From positions 1 through 38,193 of the forward strand of contig JAHZFL010000019.1 of NCBI GenBank assembly GCA_019421345.1: DNA of 38,193 nucleotides, in the 5' to 3' direction. A program made the translations under genes and the position numbers. Source of the DNA: Roseburia sp. GTDB taxonomy: Bacteria; Bacillota; Clostridia; Lachnospirales; Lachnospiraceae. Positions 22,898 through 32,180 of the stretch are shown here, one piece after another. Every line of letters starts with the position of its first letter. The first letter of the stretch is position 1. Under the pieces are notes generated by a model. The model was not told the origin of the DNA, made no database searches, and saw only the letters and a program-made list of their open reading frames with translations.

Positions 22898-24292
22898 TCA
22901 TTCCTCCCTGTATTTTTCAACCCTTGCTTTTAAAGATTCCAGTAATGCCGTCTGACAATCATCCTTCTTCTCAAGCGCTGCCATCACATCCTCATCCACG
23001 CTACCCGTCACTACCAGATGATGGATATATACCGGCTGTTTTTGTCCCTGCCGGTGCAATCTTGCATTTGCCTGCTGGTATAATTCCAGGCTCCAGTTAA
23101 GCCCGAACCACACGACCACATTTCCACCTTCCTGCAGGTTAAGCCCGTAGGCCGTACTCGCCGGATGCGCCAGAAGCATGTCGATTTTTCCGGCATTCCA
23201 GTCTGATATATCCCCATTGTTTTTTAATTCCCGGACCTCAAGCTTTTTCTTCCCTAAGGCTGCCTTTATCCGGATAAGGTCATGCTGGAAGTTGTAAAAG
23301 ACAAGCATATGCTTTCCTTCCTCCGCCTCCACGAGTTCCAGGAAAGCTTCGATCTTGTTATCGTGAACCTCCACCACTTCCCGCTGTTTCGGATTTTGTG
23401 TATCCGTATTTACATAAATCGCTCCATTGGCCAGCTGCAGTAATTTCCCTGCTAAAATCCCGGCGCTTCCGGCGTCGATCACTTCATCCTGCATCTCAAG
23501 GATCCGCTGCTTTTCCAGCGTGTCATAGGCTTTTTGCGCCTTTGCATCCAGCTTTATGTACCGCGTATTCATGATCTTTTCCGGAAGTCTTAAGTAGTCC
23601 TTTGCCTGAAGGCTGATGCAAATGTCCTTGATGCTGTTTTGGATCTGCTCGTCCGCCCCCGGAAGTGGCTCATAGGAAAATATCGTTGTTGCGTTCCTTG
23701 ATGCCGGACTGAAATAATTATTCCGGTATTCCGTAATCGTTCGCCCAAGCCGCTTCCCGGAATCCAGCAGATATATCTGGGCCCACAGATCCATCAATCC
23801 GTTTGGGGCCGGGGTTCCTGTCAGCCCAATCATCCGGCGGATATGTCCGCGGATATTTTTTAAAGCTTTAAACCGCTTTGCCTGATGGCTCTTAAAACTG
23901 CTCATCTCGTCAATGACCACCATGTCAAACGGCCAGTCATTCCGGTAATAATCCACAAGCCACGGAACATTTTCACGATTTACCACATATACGTCCCCCG
24001 GACTATTCAGCGCCCGGATCCGTTTTGTCTGGCTCCCAAGCACCGGCACGATCTTAAGCAGATGCAGATGATCCCACTTTGCCTGCTCTCTGGTCCACGT
24101 GTCTTCGGCAACCTTTCTCGGTGCTATGACAAGACAACGGCGGATTTGGAAACGGTTATACCGCAGGTCATTGACGATCGTCAGTGTTACCACGGTCTTG
24201 CCAAGACCCATGTCCAGAAAAAGCATTAGCTCCGGCTGCTGTAATCCACGCAGAATGCAATATTTTTGATAATCATGTGGTTCAAAGATCAT
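22898..24292 (-). CDS. SNF2-family DEAD-box helicase
   Basis: A 464-aa helicase. Motif I is DMGLGKTVVTL (about 30), motif II is VVIDEMSSFK with DE in the DEAD-box place, motif III is GLTGTPAPNGLMDLWAQIY, and motif VI is QANARLHRQGQKQPVYIHH near the C-terminus. Phage versions usually pair with a VRR-NUC nuclease, as here. The start MIFEPHDYQKYC is preceded by GGAGGGG and overlaps the VRR-NUC end by 11 bp. It probably remodels replicating or recombining DNA. Confidence 0.93.
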   Translation of the reverse strand: MIFEPHDYQKYCILRGLQQPELMLFLDMGLGKTVVTLTIVNDLRYNRFQIRRCLVIAPRKVAEDTWTREQAKWDHLHLLKIVPVLGSQTKRIRALNSPGDVYVVNRENVPWLVDYYRNDWPFDMVVIDEMSSFKSHQAKRFKALKNIRGHIRRMIGLTGTPAPNGLMDLWAQIYLLDSGKRLGRTITEYRNNYFSPASRNATTIFSYEPLPGADEQIQNSIKDICISLQAKDYLRLPEKIMNTRYIKLDAKAQKAYDTLEKQRILEMQDEVIDAGSAGILAGKLLQLANGAIYVNTDTQNPKQREVVEVHDNKIEAFLELVEAEEGKHMLVFYNFQHDLIRIKAALGKKKLEVRELKNNGDISDWNAGKIDMLLAHPASTAYGLNLQEGGNVVVWFGLNWSLELYQQANARLHRQGQKQPVYIHHLVVTGSVDEDVMAALEKKDDCQTALLESLKARVEKYREE

Positions 24293-24599
24293 AGCACCCC
24301 TCCCCTGCCTGCGATCCGCGATGTTCTTTGATCTCCTGAAGGATCCGGCCAATGTTATCCGGATCGTCAAGCACTGCCACATAACAGCCCATGCACGCAA
24401 GCGTTTTTTGCTGATGCAGCTGGTCGGGTCTCGCTTTTTCTCCGGGAGCCTTTAACTCTACGAAGCCGATCCGGTTGTCCGGCAGTACGACCAGCCTGTC
24501 CGGCACACCACTTCTTCCCGGAGATACAAACTTGTATGCACACCCGCCGGCATTTTTTACTTCCCACACAAACTTTTTCTCCAACTCTTTCTCGCTCAT
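24282..24599 (-). CDS. VRR-NUC domain nuclease
   Basis: A 105-aa PD-(D/E)xK nuclease of the VRR-NUC type. It has an early Glu (EKELEKKF), GRSGVPDRLVVLPDNRIGF with the catalytic Asp, and FVELKAPGEKARPDQLHQQK with the ExK pair. These nucleases resolve branched DNA. The ATG at 24599 has GGAGG 5 nt upstream. It is coupled by overlap to the SNF2 helicase. Confidence 0.92.
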   Translation of the reverse strand: MSEKELEKKFVWEVKNAGGCAYKFVSPGRSGVPDRLVVLPDNRIGFVELKAPGEKARPDQLHQQKTLACMGCYVAVLDDPDNIGRILQEIKEHRGSQAGEGCYDL

Positions 24600-24657
24600 C
24601 ACAACCTCCAATCCTGACCGATGTAAACTCCCCCTCGCGCGCGTATATATACGTCAT

Positions 24658-24698
24658 ACAAGGGTAACAAGGGTATATAACAGGTATTACCCTTGTTA
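24658..24698. repeat. ACAAGGGTA direct and inverted repeats
   Basis: ACAAGGGTA occurs in tandem at 24658-24666 and 24667-24675 and inverted at 24688-24696; together the last two make an 11-bp perfect inverted repeat (TAACAAGGGTA / TACCCTTGTTA) with a 12-nt loop. A very AT-rich stretch (24697-24719) follows directly. Next to the GTTGACA iterons this looks like part of a replication origin. Confidence 0.65.
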
Positions 24699-24720
24699 TA
24701 ATATATTTATAGAGATATTG

Positions 24721-24888
24721 GTTGACATAGTTGACAATGTATATATCCGTTGAATTTCTGCGGTTTTTGTGTCAACTCGCTGTCGGTTGACACTGGTTGA
24801 CACGGTTGACAGATTTTTCCGTCGGTTGACATTGTCGGTTGACACTTTTTCCCTTGCCATTTTAAATATAATGCTGTGTCGGTTGACA
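24721..24888. repeat. Iteron array GTTGACA x9, candidate replication origin
   Basis: GTTGACA begins at 24721, 24730, 24786, 24796, 24805, 24825, 24838 and 24882 on the plus strand and once inverted at 24770-24776. Most copies are preceded by CG or G. The whole gap between the VRR-NUC gene and the primase-helicase gene (24600-24897) is non-coding and holds only these repeats. Iterons beside a primase-helicase gene and an AT-rich stretch are the standard form of a phage origin. A protein-coding reading of 24696-24944 is not supported. Confidence 0.75.
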
Positions 24889-24897
24889 CCTCTCGGC

Positions 24898-27303
24898 TTA
24901 ATTTGCCCGCCGATAACCTTTCTGTGTTCCGTACCCTTCCCCAAATCTGGCCGATGACTTCATTTTTTCCCAGCCTTCCATGTTTGACAGAATACTCGCG
25001 ATCTCCGCCATGTCCGCACGCTTTATCTGCTTGAAATCGCCCCCGAAGCACTCGTTCCATATCTCGGCGATGCATATCTTATCCCTTTTTATCGTAGCGC
25101 TCTCCAAAATGCCTGACTGAACGTCACACCGCCTTTGGTAAGTGCTTTTTTTATACCAGTCCACCGTAATAGGCATCTCAAGAAATTCACGGATCATGCC
25201 CTCTTTTACGTTATCGACCTTATGGTTCTCCTGCTGTCTCACAGCCTCCTCCGCAGCCTCCCCCTGTATATACAAAGTCTCCCCCTGTTTATAATACTGT
25301 ACCGCCTCTGCCCATATCAGAGGGATCTCAGCCGGAAGGTCTTTCCAGACACTCTTTGTTGCCTCCTGTTTGCCAAGATCCACCGGCCAGAAACGGCGGT
25401 TTCCGGTGCTGTCCTTTAGAAATTCGCTGTCGTTCGTCGTTCCCACAATAATGCACTGTCTCGGATAGTATGATTTTCGTTTCCCGTAGGGTTCGCGGTA
25501 CTGATCCTCCTGCTTGCTTAAAAAGTTCTTAACGGCATTCATTTCCGACCGGTTAAAGCCCGTTAGCTCCCCTACTTCAATGATCCAGTTCCCCTGTACC
25601 TGTTCCATGGCGTCCCGCCCGTCAAAAGTTGTCAGGCTGTCCGAATACCACTCAAGCCCCAGCATTTTAAAAAACGTACTTTTCCCGGCGCCCTGTTTTC
25701 CGGATAATATCAGCATACAATCAAATTTTATGCCCGGGGCAAAGACCCTTGCCACCGCAGCCACAATCGTTTTCCGCATGACCTGTCTGACATACTCCGT
25801 ATCCTCTGCGCCAAAATAATCAATAAGTAGCCTGTCGATTCTTTGTACCCCGTCCCACTGGCAGCGCGTCAAATAATCCTTAAGCTTGTTATACCGGTTC
25901 CTGTTTGTCACCTCTGAATATGCATCTGCGATCTTTCCAACACCTACAATACTGTAATACTTTTCCAGATGATGTCGCAGCCCACCGTCGTCATTGTCAT
26001 TCCACGCACGCGCCTTAAAATGCTCCGGACGTTCCCACGGCAAAGGCTGCACCACCAGAACACGCTGCATAAACTCATCCAGATACCACTTTCCCCGTAA
26101 TCCCGGATCATTCTCAAGGATAATACAGATATTCTCTGTTGTGCTTAAAGCGATTCCCGTTTTCGTATTGATCTGCAGCCGCTTCATCCAGTCAAGATCC
26201 TGCTGCTGGTCATCGGCTACAGCAGGGGCACAAAAAGCCTCTGCTGCCTGCATATAACGCTCCTGCATGAGTTCCTGCGCCACCGCTGGCAATGAGGTTA
26301 CATATTCACACATCGACTTATAGGACGGAAGATTTGTAACCGGAGTTTCCGGCATGGCATCTGCGTCCTCATCCCCAAACAGATGCAGACGCACCATGTC
26401 AAAAGCATTACAGAGTCTGCCGGAGCACGGATCGGTAGCGTGATGGCTGTAGAGGAATTTATCATCATACAAGACCGCGCCGCCGACCGTAGAACCGCCT
26501 GTGTAAGTGTATCTGCCAGCATCTGCGCATTCTGTGTATTCTCCCGGTATAAACTCTGTCATCGCCTGTTCAATGGAATACAGGCGGCAGAACGCTCCTA
26601 CGACACCTTTCTTTTCCAACGGATCACCCTGCTTTTTGGCGGACCGGTCTCTGATCTTCGCAGCTCCGGGAACTTCCGGCCACTCAGCCACATTCCTCCA
26701 GTCCTGATATAACCCCAGGATACCATCCACTGATACAAACGGTCTATCTTCATAGCAAAATACATATTCACTGTCTTTGCTGCAGCTTGGCCAGTACATC
26801 AGCCGGACCGTCTCAAAGGTCGTCGGATCAAAAATGTTCATGCCGATAAAACTCGCCATCTTACGCGCTACCGGCTCATACTCATCCGGACTGCAGCTGC
26901 GATCCATTGGAAAAATGATTCGAAGCCTTGGGGCTGCACCCTCATGCTTTCGGGTAGAATAAACGGCATATGCGCATCCAAGAGAGGTTAATGCCGTCAA
27001 AATCCGCTGTGTCTGTCCCGGCTCGCATGTATCCGCATCAAGTGTAATGAGCTCCCGCTCTCCCGCATTTTCATTCTTTCTTCGTCCGTCTGTAAGAGAG
27101 CCCCCGACAAATCCCCCCACATCTTTTATCTCATCCTGCTTTGCCTTTGGCAGTGCCTTATATGTGGCAAATGTTTCAGATGTCCTAACAGGCTCGGAGA
27201 GTTTTTTCACAAAATCTGACCAGAGGATATGCTGCTCCGTCCACACGGTAGCCTTGCGGCTCCCTCCGGTCGAGATTCTGATCATTCTGTCATTTTGGAA
27301 CAT
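24898..27303 (-). CDS. Primase-helicase: AEP-like primase domain fused to VapE-type helicase
   Basis: An 801-aa replication initiator. The N-terminal half looks like an archaeo-eukaryotic primase: LDAD at 88-91, STRKH at 116-120 and RLRIIFPMDR just after. The C-terminal half is a virulence-associated E (VapE) helicase: Walker A SGKQGAGKSTFFKMLG at about 537, WIIEVGELTGF as Walker B, and VGTTNDSEFLKDSTGNRRFW as sensor. The C-terminus carries a helical DNA-binding-like region and GTQKGYRR. It lies next to the iterons and would load and prime the fork there. Confidence 0.9.
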   Translation of the reverse strand: MFQNDRMIRISTGGSRKATVWTEQHILWSDFVKKLSEPVRTSETFATYKALPKAKQDEIKDVGGFVGGSLTDGRRKNENAGERELITLDADTCEPGQTQRILTALTSLGCAYAVYSTRKHEGAAPRLRIIFPMDRSCSPDEYEPVARKMASFIGMNIFDPTTFETVRLMYWPSCSKDSEYVFCYEDRPFVSVDGILGLYQDWRNVAEWPEVPGAAKIRDRSAKKQGDPLEKKGVVGAFCRLYSIEQAMTEFIPGEYTECADAGRYTYTGGSTVGGAVLYDDKFLYSHHATDPCSGRLCNAFDMVRLHLFGDEDADAMPETPVTNLPSYKSMCEYVTSLPAVAQELMQERYMQAAEAFCAPAVADDQQQDLDWMKRLQINTKTGIALSTTENICIILENDPGLRGKWYLDEFMQRVLVVQPLPWERPEHFKARAWNDNDDGGLRHHLEKYYSIVGVGKIADAYSEVTNRNRYNKLKDYLTRCQWDGVQRIDRLLIDYFGAEDTEYVRQVMRKTIVAAVARVFAPGIKFDCMLILSGKQGAGKSTFFKMLGLEWYSDSLTTFDGRDAMEQVQGNWIIEVGELTGFNRSEMNAVKNFLSKQEDQYREPYGKRKSYYPRQCIIVGTTNDSEFLKDSTGNRRFWPVDLGKQEATKSVWKDLPAEIPLIWAEAVQYYKQGETLYIQGEAAEEAVRQQENHKVDNVKEGMIREFLEMPITVDWYKKSTYQRRCDVQSGILESATIKRDKICIAEIWNECFGGDFKQIKRADMAEIASILSNMEGWEKMKSSARFGEGYGTQKGYRRAN

Positions 27304-27318
27304 CGCAGTCCCCTCCTT

Positions 27319-29286
27319 CTAGTCCTTTTTATAATACTGTGCATGATCGAAACCATCCGCATTTAACGGCAGTCCTTTTGCCCATTCCGGCAGCCGGCAC
27401 ATCAGTTCTATCGCATTCTCCAGTGACTTTCCGGGATCATCATCCGGAATCTCGAGAACGACTTCATCGTGTATGTGAAAGTTGATCCGGTATCCGGCGC
27501 AGAACAAATTTAGGATTGCATTTGCCAGCAGATCTCTCGCCACTGCCTGTACAATGTTCTCCACCAGCTTGCCGCCCCAGGTCGGTATCAGGCTCCATTT
27601 CTTATTTGTCTGGTTTATGCCCCAATGATAGATTTCATTGCGCCCTTTATCGTTTTTTGTGATCGCAGGATTACTGTAGTAGAGACTTCTTCCCCCGGGC
27701 AGACCGATGATCAGAAAATTCTTATCCCTGGAAAAGGTCAGCCCCTTATCAAGTGAAGTGATCACCCCGTAAGAAATCGCCTCCTCTGCGGCTCTTTGAA
27801 CCTTATACCAAAAATCATAGATCCTCCGGTTTGACCCACGCCAGCGCCGCACGATTTCGGGCAATTCCTCCTCCGTCAGTCCCATCTTCAGCGCACCCAT
27901 TGCCATAAGAGCACCCTGCCCGCCCCCGTATCCGAGTGCAAGCTCTGCGATCTTCCCTTTTGCCCTGAGCCCATAATTCTCCTGCCCCTTTGTAATTGTC
28001 TCAATCGGAACACCAAACATAGCGGATGCAGACGCTTCATATATCTTCCCGTGGGTCTGAAACACCTCCAACCGCCAATTCTCTCCTGCAAGCCATGAGA
28101 TGACCCTCGCTTCAATTGCCGAAAAGTCTGCCACGGCAAAGTGACAACCCGGAGAAGGGATAAAAGCCGTCCGGATCAGCTGTGACAGAGTATCGGGAAC
28201 ATTTCCATAGATCATTTTAATCGCATCGATCCTGCGGTGCTTAACCAGCTCCCGCGCAATATCTAACGTACCTATATAGTTTCTCGGCAGATTCTGTACC
28301 TGCACGAGCCTTCCTGCCCATCTTCCTGTCCTGTTCGCCCCATAGAATTGTAGCAGTCCACGTATTCGCCCATCCTCGCACACACAGGCTGCCATTGCTT
28401 CATATTTCTTTACGGAAGTTTTTCCAAGCTCCTGCCTGATCCGTAAGAGCTCCTGCAGCTCATCCGTTCCGTTTTTTCCGTCGAGCACCTCCGCTACCGT
28501 CTGCTTGTTCAGGTTGTCAAGCCTAAGGTCAGCATTTTTTTCAATCCATTCCTTTAGCTGCGCTACGCTGTTCGGATTCTCCAGACCGGTAATATCTCGT
28601 GCCCGGCCTTCCAGTTCGCCCCGGATGTCTGCGCTGATCGAAAGCGCCCCCTGTATCAGTTCCATATCCATTGCCACACCGCCGATATTCATGCGCTGGT
28701 CAATACGCCAGTGCAGCCATTCGGTTTCCGGCACAGTATAGGGAGATAATTGATTTTCAATCTCACGCTCTGTTACGACATCCCGCTGGCAGTAGTCCTT
28801 AAAGAGCTGCCAGCGTTTCGGGTCATGCGCAGGAAGGTTTCTGGTCCTCATCCCGTTCCTTGCGGTCGGTTTGCACGGAACACAGAAAAATTTGATCAAC
28901 GCGCTGCCGATCCCAAGCTTTCTTTTATCCTGTGAAACCCCCATCGCCTCTCCGGCAGCGCTCAGAGCTGCCGGATACCCGCAATAGAGTGCATGGATCA
29001 TGACACATCGCCACTGTTCAAGCCGGGTCACATAAAACTTTGACAGGCAGTAAAACTCAAATGCTGCATTGTATGCCATTTTAATTACGCCCGGGTTCTG
29101 CAGGTCGGATATCACCTGCGCGGGAATGGCCTCCCCCTGCTCCAGATCGATCACACGAACCGGATGACTATCATACGCATAGGCAAACAAGAGAATCTTA
29201 AAATCCGGAGACTGTACATATTTATACAGTCCGGATTTTCGCAGATCGACCGAAGAAAAGGTCTCAATGTCTATATGCAGTACCAT
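27319..29286 (-). CDS. Family A DNA polymerase with 3'-5' exonuclease
   Basis: A 655-aa phage DNA polymerase. Exonuclease motifs are LHIDIETFSS (residues 3-12), YNAAFEFYCL and YCQRDVVTERE. Polymerase motif A is VADFSAIEARVISWLAGE, motif B is the RAKGKIAELALGYGGG helix, and motif C is HIHDEVVLE near the C-terminus. No 5' nuclease domain is present. It overlaps the upstream ssDNA-binding protein gene by one base at TGATG. It is the replicative enzyme of this phage. Confidence 0.95.
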   Translation of the reverse strand: MVLHIDIETFSSVDLRKSGLYKYVQSPDFKILLFAYAYDSHPVRVIDLEQGEAIPAQVISDLQNPGVIKMAYNAAFEFYCLSKFYVTRLEQWRCVMIHALYCGYPAALSAAGEAMGVSQDKRKLGIGSALIKFFCVPCKPTARNGMRTRNLPAHDPKRWQLFKDYCQRDVVTEREIENQLSPYTVPETEWLHWRIDQRMNIGGVAMDMELIQGALSISADIRGELEGRARDITGLENPNSVAQLKEWIEKNADLRLDNLNKQTVAEVLDGKNGTDELQELLRIRQELGKTSVKKYEAMAACVCEDGRIRGLLQFYGANRTGRWAGRLVQVQNLPRNYIGTLDIARELVKHRRIDAIKMIYGNVPDTLSQLIRTAFIPSPGCHFAVADFSAIEARVISWLAGENWRLEVFQTHGKIYEASASAMFGVPIETITKGQENYGLRAKGKIAELALGYGGGQGALMAMGALKMGLTEEELPEIVRRWRGSNRRIYDFWYKVQRAAEEAISYGVITSLDKGLTFSRDKNFLIIGLPGGRSLYYSNPAITKNDKGRNEIYHWGINQTNKKWSLIPTWGGKLVENIVQAVARDLLANAILNLFCAGYRINFHIHDEVVLEIPDDDPGKSLENAIELMCRLPEWAKGLPLNADGFDHAQYYKKD

Positions 29287-30086
29287 CAGCTGATCCCCAT
29301 AATACCGCCCGTTAATACCGGCTGTCCGGTGATCGGGTCAATCTGAGGGGTCATTTGCGGCTGCGGCGGCATCATATAACCCGCCTGTGGCTGCTGTGGC
29401 TGTGGTGGTGTCCCATAACCCGCCTGCGGCTGTGGCGGCGCCACATAACCTGTCTGCGGCTGCTGTGGCTGCGGCGGCATCATATAACCCGCCTGTGGCT
29501 GTGGCGGCTGTGGTGGTGTCCCATAACCCGCCTGTGGCTGCTGTGCAGGTACTCCGCCATAAGCGTTTGCTCCTCCAAAGGCTTCCTGAGCCGACACACG
29601 TCCGGCTAATGCCTCACCGTCCTCAAGCTTCTGTACCGCATTTAATCCACATCCGATTCCTTTATTTCCACTATTGGCGTAAGGATAAAAGTTTAAGCTT
29701 ACTCTCGCGTAACAGCCACTATATACTTCACCCCGGTCCAGAATCGGCTGCACCTGCATATCTACAATGGAAGGCTGCGTCTTGCTAGATGCCACCATAA
29801 CCATACACCCGTTGCATTCAGGACCGAAGGGCTCCCCCGAGGGTCTTACGCCATCTCCATCATGCAATGGACTTTTAACGACCGGCGGCTTTACACCATT
29901 CCATTTTGATACTACACCCTGCTGCTCTGCAACTGCCATTTCGGCAAGAATCGCGTTAAGTGTTGCCGTATCTGTCTTCGGTATTAAAATCATGACAGAG
30001 TACTTTGGCTCATCTGCCGGATTCTGCGCGTACGGCTCCCACAGATGACAAAAACTTAATCTTACTTTTCCTGTTGTTACTGCCAT
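29286..30086 (-). CDS. DUF2815 ssDNA-binding protein with Pro/Gln/Gly tail
   Basis: A 266-aa protein. Residues 1-170 are the DUF2815 OB-like domain (KVRLSFCHLWEPYAQN, KYSVMILIPKTDTATL, VYSGCYARVSLNFYPYANSG), considered a phage ssDNA-binding protein. Residues about 180-250 are tandem QAGYGTPPQPQQPQ/AGYMMPPQPQ units, a disordered tail like that of bacterial SSB, but the end GGIMGIS lacks the acidic SSB tip. It lies between the RecB-like nuclease and polymerase genes with overlapping ends on both sides. Confidence 0.88.
   Translation of the reverse strand: MAVTTGKVRLSFCHLWEPYAQNPADEPKYSVMILIPKTDTATLNAILAEMAVAEQQGVVSKWNGVKPPVVKSPLHDGDGVRPSGEPFGPECNGCMVMVASSKTQPSIVDMQVQPILDRGEVYSGCYARVSLNFYPYANSGNKGIGCGLNAVQKLEDGEALAGRVSAQEAFGGANAYGGVPAQQPQAGYGTPPQPPQPQAGYMMPPQPQQPQTGYVAPPQPQAGYGTPPQPQQPQAGYMMPPQPQMTPQIDPITGQPVLTGGIMGIS
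29350..29545. repeat. Tandem repeats encoding the SSB-like tail
   Basis: The unit CATAACCCGCCTGYGGCTG recurs about five times with CTG/TGG spacers of varying length. It encodes AGY(G/M/V)(T/M/A)PPQPQ units of the disordered tail. Length variants are expected. Confidence 0.8.
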
Positions 30087-31297
30087 TATTTGACCTCCTT
30101 GTATAAGTTAACTCCTCCGAACGCTTCCTCTGCGGAGGGTTTTAACTGCATAGCCGGACGTTTATCATCCTCCGGCACTAATGTCGGCTTACCCTGCGGT
30201 TTTGTCACAAAGGGCTGCACCAGTTCTTTAAAAGCATCCTTACCCGTAAGCTTTTCCAGCTCCGTGAGTGACAACAGTTCTTTGGGCTTATATATGACTG
30301 CCTCCTCATAATCTGCTTTTATAAGCGCTTCTGCTGCAGCCTGCGGATTTGTGATCACGCGGTTACTCCGCCCTTCGATCAGCTTCCACCCGGGAACCTC
30401 TGCGCCGGATACAAGTGACTCAAGGGCATATTTTTCTAATTGGGACACCCACTTCGCGAGAAATCTTGCCCTCTTTAAGATTTCTCCCACCTCAGCATTT
30501 GTAATCAGAGGGGGCAGCTTTATTTTCCCGCTGTCAGGCTCCTGCGCTTCATCCATGAGTGCCATATTCTCATCCATCCTCTTTCGGCAGACAGCCCGCG
30601 CCTTGCAAAAGCCTTTGTCACACCATTCGCCCTGACAAAACTCCCCCGTGCCGTCAAAAGCAGCCTGTGCAAGCGGTTTCATCTCCTCTCCCCATTTTAA
30701 GAGCTCGTCCAGCGTATTCCTCCACGAAACAAAGCTGTTAAGATTCGGCTGTACGATATGATACACAACGTCATGGATCGGATATATACAACCATATGCA
30801 TCATACGCTCCGAGGGCATACAGTCTCATCTGCGGATTATCCTCTGCGGATACGGCAACACCGGATCCGTTCTTATAGTCGACGACGTGCATCTCATTCC
30901 CGTAGATCAAGATGCAATCGCTGGTGCCAAATCCCTCCGGTGCCCATTTGGAGTAGTCCACGCACTTTTCCACGACGATCATCGGCGATGCCGGAAAACC
31001 ATAAGCGATGTTCTTTATGTAATCTACATAAGCCTCCGTATTCCGCTCCATCTCCGCGTCATACATTGGATTGCTTGTCAGCTTTTTCATGCGACTATTA
31101 TAGGTACGAGATGTCATTCCGGGCTCTGTAAACAGCTTCGTCAATTTTAATTCGCAGATTACATGTGCAAGCGTTCCCGCCTCTGCAGCTGCCGAGGTAT
31201 TGTCCGACATGGATTCTTCAAGTCTGGCAGATGGTGTACAGTGCAGCCATTTGTGCGAGCTGGATGCCGATAATAAAGCATGAGCTTCTGTTGCCAT
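30086..31297 (-). CDS. DUF2800 protein, RecB/PD-(D/E)xK-type nuclease
   Basis: A 403-aa protein starting MATEAHALLSASSSHKWLHC. The nuclease motif is GFGTSDCILIYGNEMHVVDY followed by KNGSGV, with D and DxK in the PD-(D/E)xK arrangement, and QMRLYALGAY after it. Cys residues toward the C-terminal half (CQGEWCDKGFCKARAVC) fit an iron-sulphur cluster as in AddB/Cas4-like enzymes. The start was chosen where it overlaps the stop of the preceding gene. It probably acts in recombination with the DUF2815 protein. Confidence 0.88.
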   Translation of the reverse strand: MATEAHALLSASSSHKWLHCTPSARLEESMSDNTSAAAEAGTLAHVICELKLTKLFTEPGMTSRTYNSRMKKLTSNPMYDAEMERNTEAYVDYIKNIAYGFPASPMIVVEKCVDYSKWAPEGFGTSDCILIYGNEMHVVDYKNGSGVAVSAEDNPQMRLYALGAYDAYGCIYPIHDVVYHIVQPNLNSFVSWRNTLDELLKWGEEMKPLAQAAFDGTGEFCQGEWCDKGFCKARAVCRKRMDENMALMDEAQEPDSGKIKLPPLITNAEVGEILKRARFLAKWVSQLEKYALESLVSGAEVPGWKLIEGRSNRVITNPQAAAEALIKADYEEAVIYKPKELLSLTELEKLTGKDAFKELVQPFVTKPQGKPTLVPEDDKRPAMQLKPSAEEAFGGVNLYKEVK

Positions 31298-31803
31298 TAA
31301 AATTTCACCCCCTCTGCTTTTAAGCATCCGGCGAAGGCGCCGTATTTCTCTTGCGGCAGCTCCATAAGACTGCTTACCCCGAATCCATGCAGAATTTCAA
31401 ATAATCGGTTCTGCTTGCCCATGTTGACCAACTGCGACGCTGCTACAGCCAGCTCGTCCATTGTACGGCTACACGGAACTGCCGTTGTCGGAACTTGTGA
31501 TGGCTGCGCTGTCGGCATTGTCGGGGCAACAGGCACAGCGGGAACTGGAACCTCCGGAGTCTGCGGTGCCTGCGGTGCCTGAGGGGATGACACTGGGACA
31601 GCTGGTGCCACCGGAATCTGTGGCTGCTGTGTCGACATTGTCGCGCTAACCGGTGCGGGAGAAATCGGAGCCGCTGCCGGCTGCATGCTTTGTGCCGGTG
31701 TGTGACCTTTGCCTCCAAACGCTTCCGCTAACGCTACCAACGCCTGTGTCAGTCCCTCCAAACCCGTGACCTCGATTTTGATATTTAACATGTTATTGCT
31801 CAT
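31297..31803 (-). CDS. Phage protein with Pro/Ala-rich linker
   Basis: A 168-aa protein. An N-terminal helix (NIKIEVTGLEGLTQALVALA) is joined by a Pro/Ala/Val-rich linker (about 35-110) to a C-terminal folded part (LFEILHGFGVSSLMELPQEK, GAFAGCLKAEGVKF). This layout is common ahead of the DUF2800-DUF2815 pair. The ATG at 31803 has GGAGG 8 nt upstream. The function is unknown; the flexible linker suggests a tether between two partners. Confidence 0.75.
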   Translation of the reverse strand: MSNNMLNIKIEVTGLEGLTQALVALAEAFGGKGHTPAQSMQPAAAPISPAPVSATMSTQQPQIPVAPAVPVSSPQAPQAPQTPEVPVPAVPVAPTMPTAQPSQVPTTAVPCSRTMDELAVAASQLVNMGKQNRLFEILHGFGVSSLMELPQEKYGAFAGCLKAEGVKF

Positions 31804-31918
31804 TTCTTCTTCCTCCTTTTTCTCTTTCATTTACCGCTTCCGGGCAGTCACACGGCTCTCCCGGATCTAAATGCGCCCTACAGTAAGGGCATGTCTCAAA
31901 ATAGTCCTTTCTTTCCAT
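31793..31918 (-). CDS. 41-aa small zinc-binding protein
   Basis: MERKDYFETCPYCRAHLDPG is followed by EPCDCPEAV, giving four Cys in a small zinc-knuckle pattern. It overlaps the next gene's start by 11 bp, and its 3' end carries that gene's ribosome site. It is a short early-operon protein without known function. Confidence 0.72.
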   Translation of the reverse strand: MERKDYFETCPYCRAHLDPGEPCDCPEAVNEREKGGRRNEQ

Positions 31919-31963
31919 TCCCTTTTCTCGCTTTCTGTGTTATAATCAACTCGTTACCAATCT

Positions 31964-32176
31964 TCAATTTGAAAGGCTCTCTGGAATCCCCGTTCCTGAG
32001 GGCTCTTTTTCTGTTATCTTCACCACTATGCCTCCGCGCTTTGTGATCGTCTTCTGATAGCAAATTCCGTTTTCTTCCGCCATCGCGGTCTGACCAGAAA
32101 GATAAAGTCCTGCCCTTATCAGTGCAGACCAATCTGTCAGCGTTGTAAAATTTTTTACCGTAATCTTCTCAAACAT
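31964..32176 (-). CDS. Hypothetical early protein
   Basis: A 70-aa protein beginning MFEKITVKNFTTLTDWSALI with GQTAMAEENGICYQKT later. An AGGATGAG ribosome site precedes the ATG. Short proteins of this kind recur in early regions of Clostridia prophages. I recognise no function. Confidence 0.68.
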   Translation of the reverse strand: MFEKITVKNFTTLTDWSALIRAGLYLSGQTAMAEENGICYQKTITKRGGIVVKITEKEPSGTGIPESLSN

Positions 32177-32180
32177 CTTC

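Noticed and set aside
24721..24888. CRISPR array
   Set aside because: The repeats are only 7-9 bp with irregular 2-40 bp spacing and one inverted copy, and there are no cas genes.
24696..24944. 82-aa minus-strand frame over the iterons
   Set aside because: The repeated VSTxxVNR text is only the GTTGACA repeats translated; it has no ribosome site and overlaps the end of the primase-helicase gene.
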